Assembly: GCF_021134715.1 (NCBI RefSeq)
Contig: NC_060022.1
Location: 1,307,001 to 1,371,000 of the forward strand
Length of the DNA: 64,000 bases
Direction of reading: 5' to 3'
Origin: Daphnia pulex
Lineage: Eukaryota > Arthropoda > Branchiopoda > Diplostraca > Daphniidae
Shown here: positions 1-12,700 of the stretch, one piece after another
Position numbering within the stretch: the first letter of the stretch is position 1
Layout: every line of letters starts with the position of its first letter
Program-made: the position numbers and the translations under genes
Notes under the pieces: model-generated
Told to the model about the DNA's origin: nothing
Databases searched by the model: none
What the model saw: the letters and a program-made list of their open reading frames with translations, nothing else

Positions 1-2884
1 AGACAGAAATATACCCATCACTATGTAGTAGCTGCTGCATCCGCAAGACATTCACTTCCCGATTCATATTCCAGCCGCAGCTCTACACAGCGTCCAGCTA
101 TAGAGAGAAGTGATGTTTCATTTGGAATGCAACAAGGATGTTGCTTCAGTTAACCTTGGTTACAATAATCAATCCTCCTTATTCTCGACTGTTACCATGC
201 TCAAAACAAAAGACACCCGTTGATATCTGGAAATCCCGTCTTAGTAGTCGAATTCGATCCCGCAGTCCCGTCTGTCCATTTGGAAATGTTGAAACACGTT
301 AGCCGAATCACCTGTCAATGTCTCCCCGGTGTCGTAACGTTTCCATGCAACTTGTAGGAGGTTGCCGGTGTCAGCGAGATGACTATCGAAAAACGATTAA
401 TAGAGACGGGGGCCGTATGATTTGAGATACCAGCGCAATCAAAGTGTTTAATTACCCTCATTCTTCTCCCGTAAAAAACGGCCGTAAAAGAAACTGGCAG
501 GTGTTTCCAATCGTCCGATCGAGAAGAAAGAATAGTCTCCCAATAACAATAATATCAAGACCGTTTAAATTCAAATATCGATAGAGATCTTTTGATATTG
601 CCCAATGATCTGCTAAATGCTCGGTTGACTTCCCCCCCCCCCATTCTTTATAATAGATTCATTAGCCAACGTAATGACACTAATCTTTTTAAAAAGTTTC
701 GATTCCGATTTCTTTATTCGTTTGCATGATGCAATAACAATGGCTTGTCGCTCCCACATGCCAAACCTGACCATGTAAGGGTCACTTGTGTGTGGGTAAA
801 TACACAAGTCGCCGACGAAGTACAAAGCCAACTATCAACAACAGAACAAATTTGTCAGCCAAAAATATAGTTAATAATATTTTGTACCCCGGTGTGTCAC
901 ATAGAGAAGCTTTCATTTCCGCGTCATCTCTCTTCTTGAAGAAGAAAAAACAAATGTCCTTTTAAAGTCAACAACTTTCTCCTCGAGTCAACATTCCACC
1001 ACCATAAGAAAAGAAAAGAAAAAACCCCGACGACAAATTTTACGGTCGGTTTTTCTTTTCTCCCCTTTCCCGAGAGAAGATATTTCTCGCGTGTAACAGC
1101 AATAACAATTGCGCTTATTGTTTTTCTCTGTACGTGTCAAATGAAGCGATGGGTACCGAGAACATGTGTGATAAGGCATATGTATAGTATCCATTTTTCT
1201 TTTACTTCGGAGGGTCTTTTTTAAAAGGCAAGAGGATGTAGAGTGTCCTTCGGAATCGTTTGAGCATCACAAGAGAGTGAAAAAGATGTTTATCCGACTG
1301 GACTCGGCCACAACATTTGACTGTAGTTATATGCCACCTCGACCTTGACGCAGGCTGCATCTTGTTGAACACCGAGAAAATCTTACCTTCCTTTTATGTT
1401 GACGGCACACGCATTTATCGACGTGTGTGTGTGTGTACGTGAGTACACCGTACAGCAGTTTGTTTAGTATTAACATGCTTTTTGAACCACCCCCAAAAAT
1501 ATTAAAACCGCAGCATATTATCGCCCGTTAAAAAATATTTTTTATTTGGAGGTTCCATTTTTTTTTTCAAGTTTTCCCGCTTGTATGTTTGAACTGCTGC
1601 GGCGGCGGCACCAATTTAACTAATGGTGCAGAGGAAATAACCGTGTCGAATTGCAAACCCATTACGCGTTTTAAGTCGGGTAATATTTAAAATCGAATCA
1701 AATTTAAGAGTTTAAAAGTTACGCGTTTGACGTCTGGCGTCGCTGTTGATTGCCGTCCAAAAAGTGCGCATTTTTTAAAACAAAAAGTTCAAATTCGAAA
1801 ATGGCAAAAATTCAATTGGTTGTGGGCTGATTGACTCAAGGATGAGAAAAGTGAGAGGGTAAAATTCGGCACGATCTGCCATTAATATCGTGATTGTGTG
1901 CTTCTGCATTCAAAACATCGACACACGGACGTATATAGAAGAAGAGAAAGGAACTATAGCGCTAGAAGAAGAAGATGATGATGATGAAAGACAGGCCATC
2001 AACTTTGGACGCACTTCAAACAGGATCTTCAAGGACATTTTTATTAACCGGACGATTCAAACATGAGCAGCAGGTTCCCCTGAACTTGCGACGAAAAAAA
2101 TTTGATTTCTTCTGAAATCACATTTAATTCTAACAGAATTCGTTTATAGAATCTTAACTTTTATTAAAGTTTCCGAGCGCCAAATGTTTTTTACTATTAT
2201 TTCGAAATCAAAGTTTAGCGGCGTCACAACTTTTACTTTGGCGGCCTCCGCCGGCTGTGCTTGCGTATAATCTTCGCCTCGAGGGCAAAATTACCTGATG
2301 ATGACTATTTTGGATTTCCCTTTCCTTCGATGGATGGAACTCTGACGGGGAAAAAAAACAAAAAGAAAGAAAATCGAAAGTTGTTTGACGGCGGCCTTGG
2401 CATATCCCAAGCACCTGCTCATCGCTGCTCATCACCATCAACTCTTTTGAAAACCTCGACTCTTGCTCGTCATCCTTGTTATTTATTATGCGCTACCCTT
2501 ATAGCTCTTTCATTCTTTTTTTATTTAAAAAAAAATTTCAAATTTGAATTTCAAAAGGAAATGAATGGAAAATAATAAGTGTGGGTGTATGTAGTGACGT
2601 GTTCATTTGTAATACGTTTTTTTTTCCTTTTTTTGATATGTATGTTTATCACTCTTTCATCTCGTTTATTTTAATGACGGTCTTTTCCAAAAGTATCACT
2701 ATAAAAAGAGGAGGCCCAAGATTCATCATCGAGTATTAGTGGTTGGTCAATTTTTTCTTTTGGTTTTTGTTCGTTTTTTTGTTTTAATCGAAAAAAAATT
2801 GCAATATAAACAAAAGTTGGGGGGTTGTGTGCGCGTGGGAGCGCATCGATTGGGGGTTTGATTGTGAAATTGGGGAATGACAAT
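1..2884. other. Noncoding stretch, no gene recognised
   Basis: No open frame here resembles a known family or joins into a spliced gene. The DNA is AT-rich with homopolymer runs, a short GT microsatellite near 1,423 and a GATGAT run near 1,975. A TTTATT at 2,665-2,670 is AATAAA on the minus strand and could end the cuticle gene that follows. Confidence 0.5.
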
Positions 2885-3574
2885 TTATTTACGATTGAGG
2901 CCAAGTCGCTGGTCGAGGAGGCCGAGCATTTGGAGTTTCTGCTTGGTGCTCATGCCGGCAGCGCGGGCCTCGTCGGCGGCGTTGGTTCGTGCGATGATGG
3001 CCAAGGCTCGCTTGATGGCCGGCGACGGCTCGGGAGCCACGGGAAGGTGAGCGCCCTGCGGCTGGAACCCGTTTTCGTCGGCGACGAAGGTCAGCTCGAT
3101 CTTGTCACCTTCCGGCGCCGTGTAGGACCACGAGCCTCGAGACGTCGCTCCAGACTCTTCTCCGATCTGTTTCTGGGCTCCTTCCTCTTCGCGTTTCACG
3201 CCATCGGCCGTTTCGAACCTGTTTTTCATTTGATTGGTTATAAGTTACTGCTATTACGATATCCGGAAGTGGATTGAATCAACTCACTTGAATTTGTAAC
3301 TGCCGTCCAAATTGGGTCCTTCGCTCTCGGACGTGATGATTTCAACTGGCGGTTTAGCCGCATCCTGCGGCATGGCGGCCACTACGCCGATGAGAACTGC
3401 TAAAACAAATACCTGGACATATTTTTTTAAAAGGGCACACAGGGAGATGGGACGGGGGGAAATAAAACAAGAACGAAGAATAAGAGAATTGAAGTTAAAA
3501 ATGTTTCTCTGTAAACGTCTTGATTCAATCCAAAGAAATAGTTGGTTTCGGGGAAGATTTTTACCCACCTTCAT
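2885..3574 (-). CDS. RR-1 cuticle protein (chitin-binding type 4), 3 exons
   Basis: Predicted secreted structural protein of the chitinous cuticle. Exons on minus are 3574-3569, 3412-3288 and 3218-2885, giving 154 residues. Exon 1 holds only Met-Lys, a layout typical of arthropod cuticle genes. Exon 2 gives a hydrophobic signal peptide (VFVLAVLIGVVAA) and the start of the domain. Exon 3 carries the extended Rebers-Riddiford core: YKFKFETADG, then GSWSYTAPEG, then FVADENGFQPQGAHLP, the RR-1 signature that binds chitin. A 40-residue tail rich in Ala, Leu and Arg follows. Splice sites are GTGGGT/AG and GTGAGT/AG, and phases close exactly. A TATA box lies 52 bp upstream of the ATG. Family assignment is firm; the particular cuticle layer cannot be told. 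Confidence 0.93.
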
Positions 3575-3625
3575 TGTGCGGATGCTTGAGGTGATGTGCG
3601 ACGCTCTTCTGTACTCCGCCTGGCG

Positions 3626-3632
3626 TTTTATA
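3626..3632 (-). promoter_or_regulatory. TATA box of the RR-1 cuticle gene
   Basis: TATAAAA on the minus strand, 52 bp upstream of the start codon, which places transcription start near 3,600. Confidence 0.75.
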
Positions 3633-3639
3633 CATTCCA

Positions 3640-6600
3640 GAAAATGTTAGGCCAGGCCCTCCTCCACGAGGTACCTTCGTGAGTTGGTTGCCGGCGTCAG
3701 CGGAGAGGAAGGAACACATCAAGACACAAAAACGATTCTCCCAAGAAAACCACGCCAAGGACCCCACCAGCTCACCCACAACCAGCCTTCTCTCTTTCTT
3801 GTGTGTGTATTCACATTTCATCACCTTCGTCGTCCTCCGCCTTATCCTCCACCCCCTCTTCTCTTTTTCTTCACAACTCTCCAACAACAAAACTATTTCT
3901 TCTTCTTCTCACAAGAGTTTTCTAAAAAAGAAAAAAGAAAAAGACTCTATACGTTATATCAGCGAGAGGATGAGCGATGGCGGTGGCGTGATAATGGTGC
4001 GTACTTGAGCAATAGCTTTTTTTTCCTATTGTTTATTATCATCCGCACCGTTCCGTACCGTCGGTTCCGTCGGCTATATTTTTTTTCTTTCCTTTTTCTA
4101 TTGGCCTCCGAAGAGCATTTCTCTCTCCGACATTCCGCCGTTCATATCTTTTACCTCCCCCCCTCAACATGTTGAGGTTTTCTCTCTCTCTCTCCCATTG
4201 TATAATAGTATAGATTGAGCGTTTGATGGATGACATATCCACCATCAAAAGGAAACAAAAACCTATTCCTTTCCAGATTTTTTCAGATTTTTTTGTTTAT
4301 TTCCCCCCTCCTTTTTTGTTACACCACATTTTCATTGTGCGACGATGTGATCGAATGTTCTTCGACGAATTCGAGTCGACTTTGAATCACTTAATTCTCC
4401 TTTCTCTTTCCTTCCTTTTCGAAATTGCATCATCGATTCAACTTTTTTTGTTTTATCGTCGCTGCGATTTTGGAATTCGCCTCGTACCATTTTTTGCAGG
4501 GCTGTAATTGCGTCCGGTTCAATGCTAAACGCATTACACACGCTTTTTTGTTGTTATTGTTCATTCCGGGATCCTGACTTCTCGGTATCCAGACACAAGG
4601 TAATCCCCCCTTAAAAAAAAATGGATGGAATTAGGCAATTAGCATAATACGCGCTGCTCCCTATATTGTCTGATAGATCTATTACTGAGATATCTGGCGG
4701 GCACTATGACCTGGCAGTCTCAGCACACGATCCATCAACAAAGCCAACCGAACCGCATTGGGATATGTAGTTTGCTATAGCAAGCAACTGTGTAGCCTAC
4801 TGTTTTATTTTCCGCGAAAAATGCGGGTCATCATCGTCGCCATAGATATTAAGCTCCCGAACGGCACATAACCCAAAAAAGTTTTCACTTCCCTGCCGAA
4901 AAAGTCATTGGACGCGCCTCGGCGCCTGGCACGAAACGCTAATTTTCGCCCATATTGGGCGGATGAGACGAGGATCATCTTTTTATTTTTCAGAACCTCA
5001 TTGAGTCTCGAAGGGAAAAGTGAAAGGCGAGTTTGAAATACATCTAGCGCTACTCTACTCGGCTTGGGGTGTATACATAACTCTGTCACATATAGAAAAG
5101 ATGAGACGACCATTATACAGCGCTACTCCGAGTTATACGCCGGTGCTTTACGTGGAAAAAAGGGAAAAGAATGGCTCTGTGCTGCATTCAAAGTCTGTAG
5201 TGAAAAGCGAAAAGAGAAGAAAAGAACCGACTTGGAAAAGAAATATAGCTACACGGTAAATAACAAGCGTCCTCGATCGTCATGCCTTTGCAAAGGGAAC
5301 AAATTAAAGAAGAAGAAGAAAAGTCGCTTCGTTTCTAATGTATGTACAGCGCAAACTGTTTGTCGGTCGGTCGCTTGGAGGTTGTAACACGGTCACACTT
5401 TCACCCTCCGCCCTTTTGTGTCTAGAAATCATTTCTCGTTTCGCCTTTGTGCGGACACGGGATTCACCCGTGTCCAACTGTCCGTCAGTTCCAGCTTTTT
5501 ATTTTTTTAATAGGACGCTATATGCAAAATGGGATTACGACATCATATTTACTTACTATGCGCGTCTATTCTGGACACGGCCGAGGGAGAAAGAAAAAAA
5601 AAGGACAGACATGATGTCTGCTGGAGTGTATGAAAAAGATGAAGATGGTGATACCCGCCAGCAGGGTCTACGCCCTCTCCATCACATATTGAAAGCGGAG
5701 ACAAGATGCTAACAGGTGAAAGCTAATATTAGAAATTAGAGAGTTGTGTGTCTACACCGATATGTTATATAGTTATGTGCATCCGCAGTTGATTGAGTTT
5801 CACATCGAACAAAGAATAGGTTCTATAAGCTACCGGTATTTTGGCGATGCTTTCAACATTGATGGCCCCGCTGTTTCTACACCGTTTCAACCGTTTTACA
5901 AAATAAGAGAATCTCAATAGAAATAGACGTGCCACTGAATGATCGAAAGGTAAAAATATTCAGTCGCGGGTCTAACTGTTGATTGATTTCATACACATTT
6001 GACGACCCGAATGCGTTTGCGGCTGGCCCTCTATACACACGCAACTCGAACCATTATTCACCGTATAACGTCATCAAGTGCATTTGTATTGTACACACGT
6101 CGTCGACACACGTGTGGGTCGAGCGAGAAAGCGAAAGTTTTCCCTTCCATTCGGCGTTTTCATTTCTTTTGACTGAAATTTCAACACTCGAGTGTCAGAA
6201 AAATTCAGTTGGAATCGAGGCGGTTCTAGGCCCATTGTGCGCATCCACCTTGAGGCCGGTTTCTCCCTGCTGTGCATCTTTTATGCGTTATAATTACTGG
6301 GTTAAACACGTAACAGAATTATTTATTTTTTTTTTTTTTTGTCGAGGGGAAGGTAGGAATCTAATATTTTAATCGCTTCGCAGAATAACAGCAAGAGAAT
6401 GAGGACACCAGCCCGACATGTATAGCAGACCATCCCGCTCCCCTGTAATTATCAGACAATTTTCTGGCGACGATTCCGCTGCTGCTGCTGTTTAATGCGA
6501 TACTGCCGACATCGTTGCGCGCTCACGCGTTCGACTACACGCCGATCCTCTTCGTCCGCGCACTTTTCAGAGTCAATTGCGTCGTCTTTTAACTTCTGCT

Positions 6601-9110
6601 TCTCCAGAGTGTCAAGGTTGCGGGACCTTAATCCTCTTTGACTGCGACGAAAAGCGGCCGGCGATGGCAAGACCGGGTTTTGATGTCTTTTCACGCAGCG
6701 TTTTTTAAATGTTGGTACTTGCGCGCTACAATAGTGATGACTTGATTATACTCGGAATATAGTATGTTTGTTTACTCTTTGGTCAGAATGAGAAAGTGCA
6801 CTCAAGTGTCATTAAAACGACCTTGCTCTTATAGAATCCTTTGGGGTTTTTTACATTTTCCTGCGGTTTTCCCCACCGGAATTTTCTCCTTCTTATTTTA
6901 ACCAAAAAAATATGCATAGCGCATACAGAACAAAAAAAAACGAAACTTGTCTCTTCTTTCGCATGGCTTTGTTGTTGTTATTACTGTGGCTTTATGCACG
7001 AATCACGCGGGAATTGAACGCGGCGATATGGTCAACCGCACGGGGGCGGGTTCACCGAGGACTTTTATTTTTTTATTTTTTTAAAGAGGTTGTATTCGTC
7101 AAAGGGGGAAAACCCGATTTTATTTTTGTCGAGCGAAGTTAAAGAAGTTGTGTCGCATCAACATAATCGTGATGGCACTCTTGACTTCTCCACCGCGCGC
7201 TATTATTCGCCGTCACGGCTGCACGACGTTCGTTCCCCCTGCAAGGACACACCAACATCAAACACGACCGCATCATCATTCACAACAGGTAGGACGGTGA
7301 AGTAGTAGCTATACACGGCGCATCAAACAGCTGCAGTTGCTGCGGGAATAAGGTTATTTCAATTCTCCCGCGCGTAGAGAAGCCAGCGACCGTATAGAGG
7401 TGACAGCACGCAGTTGTTGAATGATAAACCTAGTCCCACCACTTCTATCTATCCCATCAAAACAACAATCGTGTTTTATTTTTTATTTTTTCTCTTTCTA
7501 TATGGAAGGGGATGACATCAACACATGGAGTCGTGATAGAAAATGTCATCAAGGTCTTTTTGCGGGTTCCCATCACTCCCGTACGTTTGGAAGTCTAAAT
7601 CGCTGGCATTTTCTAAAAATCCTCGCTATTGTTTTGTTCTCTCATCACTCATTTGTTTATAGACTTTGCTATTATTCCAGCGGTAAATTTGAATTTAATT
7701 CGAATAATTCTGATCGTTTGGTGAATGGTACTTTAGTTTCAAATTAACTGAATTCCAGGTTATTGCCGAATGCAAATTACATGATGAAACCGAAAATTGC
7801 AGGGCCGTAAAAGGACAGACATTGCGCCGTTCACTTTGATTGAAGACAGGAAGAAACAAAAAAGCCAAAGATGGTGATTAATGATGATGACGGTATTCGC
7901 CTTAAATACAACATAAAAGAAAAGCGCAAAAAGAAACAAGGCAACAAATGAATTAACATCATATTAATCATCAAATGAATTTGACATCATTTCCATATGA
8001 GTGCTGCAGGGCCGAAATTTAGCTGTAGGTATCAATGCAACAAGAGGATCCTTTCCCATGACCATAAAAAGATCTCATAAATGTACCGTTTAACCTATAT
8101 GAATATTCAGGTTGTTTTACGTGGGAATTATTTCTTGTGCATCTCAATTACAGCCAATTTTATTCGGCATAATCGTTATAGCAGTCCTTCTAGACGTAGT
8201 TCAACGTATTTTTATTTAAATAAGATTTTATCTTAACAAATTTCCCAAGTAAAAGTGAAAGTGAAAATTTCCTTTATTCTTTTGAATCGAATGAATAATG
8301 GTTTTCACATTTGATCGTGTGCTGTATCCAATTTGGACCGGATCAAAAAGTTTTGTCAAATATCTGGCGAAAGATGAATTGGCAAATGCCAAATGGCAAA
8401 GATTCACAGTTGTATCTGACCAGCCTCTATTTATTGTTATTATTATAGGACATGTAGTTAAAAAGTTGCGGCATTGTACGCGCAGGTCAAGCGGTTCTTG
8501 ACTCAGAGAGAGCGATGAAACGACTGCGGCTGGACAATAAAAATACAGTAAAGGACATTTTGAGCTTTTTTAATGACACGGCAAGAGAGATGGAGAGAGA
8601 GAGAAAGGAGGCCATGACGACAGACACATATGGTTGGATAGATACAATGCGTTTGGCACATCACCTTACAGTCGTCGAGAGAGTCTATTCGTTTTTGTTT
8701 GATGATCATACCATTCGCATTGAGGAAGGGATGGACAGATGCCAGAAAACCCCGTCTTCATCAATAATAAGAAAGAGAAAAAAAACGGCGAATTTGATGA
8801 GATTCTCTTTTATATAATAGTACTTGAATTCACGTCTAGTATTTTAAGTGCATAAAATTCAAATGCAAATGAGATAGACATGCGCAATCTTTATTACTGG
8901 CGGGTGTTAACGCGAAAAAAAAATATATTGAGGAGGGAGGTAGGAGGAGAAAGGACGAAGGGTCGTCACGATTTCTCTGCTGCTTGCTTATAGATGGCCT
9001 TTTTTTTCGTACGTATATGTATATTTTTTCTTCGGTTTTTCGGTGGAAATGAGGAGATCCCTCTCTTTAGCCTGCTCATCTCCCCGTGTCTATTTGTTGC
9101 TTGGGAAATT
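3640..9110. other. Long noncoding stretch between cuticle genes
   Basis: About 5.5 kb with no recognisable coding exon. It contains pyrimidine-rich tracts (3,780-4,200 and 4,260-4,480) and many A/T homopolymers. The open frames seen are low-complexity by-products of these tracts. It may hold regulatory DNA for the flanking cuticle genes or introns of a larger gene, but nothing specific is visible. Confidence 0.5.
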
Positions 9111-9116
9111 TTCTGC

Positions 9117-9123
9117 TATAAAA
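9117..9123 (+). promoter_or_regulatory. TATA box of the second cuticle gene
   Basis: TATAAAA 72 bp upstream of the start codon, with a plausible TCACAAGCATT start region about 30 bp downstream. Confidence 0.75.
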
Positions 9124-9194
9124 GCTGCCAGTCCGGACGGTAGATCTTCACAAGCATTCTTGCTCATCTCCAAAGCAAAAGCAAATTATCCAAC

Positions 9195-9746
9195 ATGCAA
9201 CCGGTAAGTTGTGGAATTATCTCTTACTAATACAATACCTTAGTTATAGAACAAAAGCTATTGATCCAACAGCGAAGGCACATTTAATTAATTATGTGAT
9301 CTGTTCTTTGAAATTCCGGATACGCTTGAAGATGTTCGCCGTCGCTCTTTTCGCCGCTTTGGTGGCCATCGTCTCATCCGCTCCCCAAGGCGGCAACACC
9401 CCAGTCCCGATCCTCAGCTCCGAATTCGATCAGAAGGAGGATGGCAGCTATTCCTTCTCGTAATTATTCCTTTCACTCTTTGATTTAATAGTTTCATTGG
9501 CAGCAAAGTATCTTGCTGAAAAATGGTAAAACGGAAATTAGTAAATAGTAAATTGGTTGACAATTCAGATACGAAACTGGAGATGGTATTAAGCGATCAG
9601 AGGCCGGAGAACAGAAGAAGATTGGCGAAGAGTCCGGATCTACCTCCAACGGCAGCATCTCGTGGAAGACCCCCGAAGGCAAAACCGTCACCATCACTTT
9701 CGTCGCTGACGAGAGGGGATTCCAGCCTAAAGTGACTGTCTCATAA
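9195..9746 (+). CDS. Short RR-1 cuticle protein, 3 exons
   Basis: Predicted secreted cuticle protein of 104 residues. Exons are 9195-9203, 9332-9459 and 9569-9746, all with GT-AG introns in matching phase. The start was chosen because the nine-base first exon (Met-Gln-Pro) follows a TATA box and ends at a GTAAGT donor. Exon 2 adds the signal peptide MFAVALFAALVAIVSSAP. The RR-1 core runs through YSFSYETGDGIKRSEAG, GSISWKTPEG and TFVADERGFQPKV, after which the protein stops almost at once. It therefore lacks the Gly-Ala-His-Leu-Pro end and tail of the 2.9 kb gene, and the two are paralogues of different length. A candidate AATAAA lies at 10,133. Confidence 0.93.
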
Positions 9747-9749
9747 GAA

Positions 9750-12700
9750 GTTTTGACACATTCTTATTGGACTATTCTCAACTCACTGGACTGGACAAAC
9801 CGATATCGCCAAATCAATCCCCCCTCCTCACCAGCCTTTGATATACAGTATTTTGGTTCATTGTTATCATCGCTTCAATTATTACGATGATGCAATGAAC
9901 CGAGCCGCCTATTTTTATTTTAAAAATTAAGCTACGAGCGAAGCAAAACCCAATTTGAAAATTGGCGCCAATATTCCTATTTGAATTTTCCTATTTCTTG
10001 ATTTTACTCGAAAACAAAAATTCTATTTGTCTATACAACTCTATCACACGCAACGCATAGAAATACACCTGTTTGTATACCAAAAGCTAAAACAACAATC
10101 GGCTTATTTCAATATTTAAAACATTCCTTTTCAATAAAAAAGAAAAAAAAGAAAACCAATCATATTTTATCAAATTTTGGCGGCTAGGTCTGTCAGCGAT
10201 GACTGAGCAATATTGAATAACTGTTGGGGGTGAAAATGTTAACCTTCACCAGCATCCAACATCAGTCCGACTTGGCTGCAACAGCAGCGGCGTGTCAAGT
10301 GCACAGACACGAAGCGGCAGCGGCTGCTGATGTAAATCAAATGAAAGAAAAGAAAGAATAAAAACCACTTTCACTTTTTCTGTCGTTTCTTGGGGGTCTT
10401 TTGGCTTCAGCTTGTTAGAAAGAAAAAAAAAAAAAGAGTTGCCCGGCTGGTTTGGTGGGTTTGTCCGTTCCTCCGTCTGGCTCTCTTATGCGCTACAAGG
10501 AGTGCTGCTGATGCTGTTGCATGTGTGTGTAATAAATAATGAAAGTGAATTTTATTTATGTTTTTTTTTACCTCTTAGATTTCTATGTAATGATGAACAT
10601 ATTAAGTTTGGGGAAAAAGAGAGCCGGTTTTTTTATTTAAGTATAACTCTCTACATTTCTCTCTCTATGCATAAAGACTCGACAATGACTTCTTTCTCTC
10701 CGGTCCTGCTTTGACCAGTTTTCACCGTCGTAAAAAAACAAAAAACAAGACGAGACGAAAGTGTTCAATTGACCAGTTTAGTTTGGCTCGCCACCAGCGC
10801 AGTCAAGCCACTAACTATACATCAGTAGCTACAGGTTCGCCCAGATCGATAAAATAACTCGAAAACGAAAAATTTCCAGCGTAGGCTATTACTAGGGAGA
10901 TAACAAAGTTGAAATAGCAAGTAAAAATAAGGGCGTGGATCGTCCAGTGAAGAAACTGGATTTTATTGTAGAGTCATCAACTATCGATTGCGACCGGCTG
11001 TGCACGAGAGATAATCGTGTAACATTATTGACGTGATTCGTGGGGAATCGAAAATCCCACCCTTTTTGTTATCGAACAAGAAAAATAAAATCTGAAAACG
11101 GGACTTTCAAAAAAGGGAAAACGGGCGAGTATAGAAATGAAAAGTGAAAAATGAATTTGTAATAGATTTAAAAATACCCTGAATGAATTCTAAAAAGAAT
11201 AAAATTTACTGTAAAATCAGTGAGAATAATTTTTCTTTAAAATAATTCATTTCGCGCTTAATAGCCGTGAATTAGAGAAAGGTAACAACAATATTTTCCC
11301 GACCGAAAGGATGTTGAATAACGTCATGAACGTCATCTATTGACGAATAATGTAACGAACGTTTGAAAATAATGAATCAAGGTGACGAAACAGCAACAAA
11401 GCCGTTTCCTACAATGATTTGAGTAAAATCTAGGGTTGTTGTCGAAAATTTGTTGCGTGTGTTAACTAATGGCTTGAATGAAGGACTTGGAAGTTGGAAC
11501 GTTCACTTTTTTTCAAGGTGCTCGAGAATTGATTAATTTCCGCCTCACCTGAATAAAATTATCGATTCAAGTTTTCCAAAGTAGAACACACCCTATGTTT
11601 TGTTATTCTTTGCTTTAAATTATCAAATCCTTGATCTTGATGACGACATGAAAAGTCGTTATATCAATCTGACAGTGGAAATTAGTTCGGTTGTATGCGT
11701 TTTTTTTTTGTTTTTATATGGATAATGATGTTTTGAATTTTTAAAAGTGGATTAAGGTCGCTTGTGTTTCACTATTGGGAAATTCAAATTCTTTGTATTC
11801 CATTCCAATTATAAATCCATCCATTTATTCGCGCCAGTGGATCTACCACGCCATCTCTTGGCTTTTTCACTTTTAATTTCTAAAATCAACAAACAGTGAC
11901 CAAAAAGCAAAAACGCCAAATGTAGTGAGAGTCATTTCGAATTTTGAATCCCTTTGAATGGTAATTGAATTATATTTCAACTGCAGTGTATCTTAAATTG
12001 TGATGGAGAATTTCTTTTACCCTATCCAGAAAGACTGAAAAGGTTGGACCATCACTGACTGACATTAGCTTGCACTTGACTCAGCAAATGTCAAATTATG
12101 GATAATGGATTTCCAACATTTACACATGTGGTGTGTGGTAAGTGTATGCTCAATGCTTCTTATTATTTTTCAAGGTTAGTTCTGTCTATATTTTCGGTTG
12201 TTAGTTGTATTTATGTGTTGTCCAAAACAATCTTGTTGATTTTTTGCTTAGCAACAGTCTCCTTTGTGTGTGAAAGAGGTCTTCAACTTTCTCAGCTGAA
12301 TATAGACATACAGTTTATGGTACCTATTGTAAGTTAAAGATAGTTTGTTACCTTAAGAGTATCAACGAAAAATTTTGGCTTCATATCAAAACATCCAGCC
12401 TTCTTGGAATAATTTATTTTTAAATTTAGCTGAGAAATTGAATTACTGTAGAAAAAGATGAGAGCTCTGGAAGTCAATTTAAAGAATTTCAATCTTCCAA
12501 ACGGCACTTTCATCAGATGGAGAGTCTTTTCGCAAGCTTTAGTTGTCCATTAATAACTTACAGCGAGTAAGGCCAAATATTTCTACAGCACTAAAAGGAA
12601 TTGTGAGTTATGAAGACCCGCCAAATTAGAAAGACTATCTGATCTCTTTCCCCGTATCTAAAAATGGTATAATTCCTCCGTTTAACAATTCCACTTGTAA

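Noticed and set aside
6452-6694. 80-residue basic, Gln-rich open frame on minus
   Set aside because: Could be a scrap of a mobile-element protein, but nothing definite matches and the low-complexity CTG run explains part of it.
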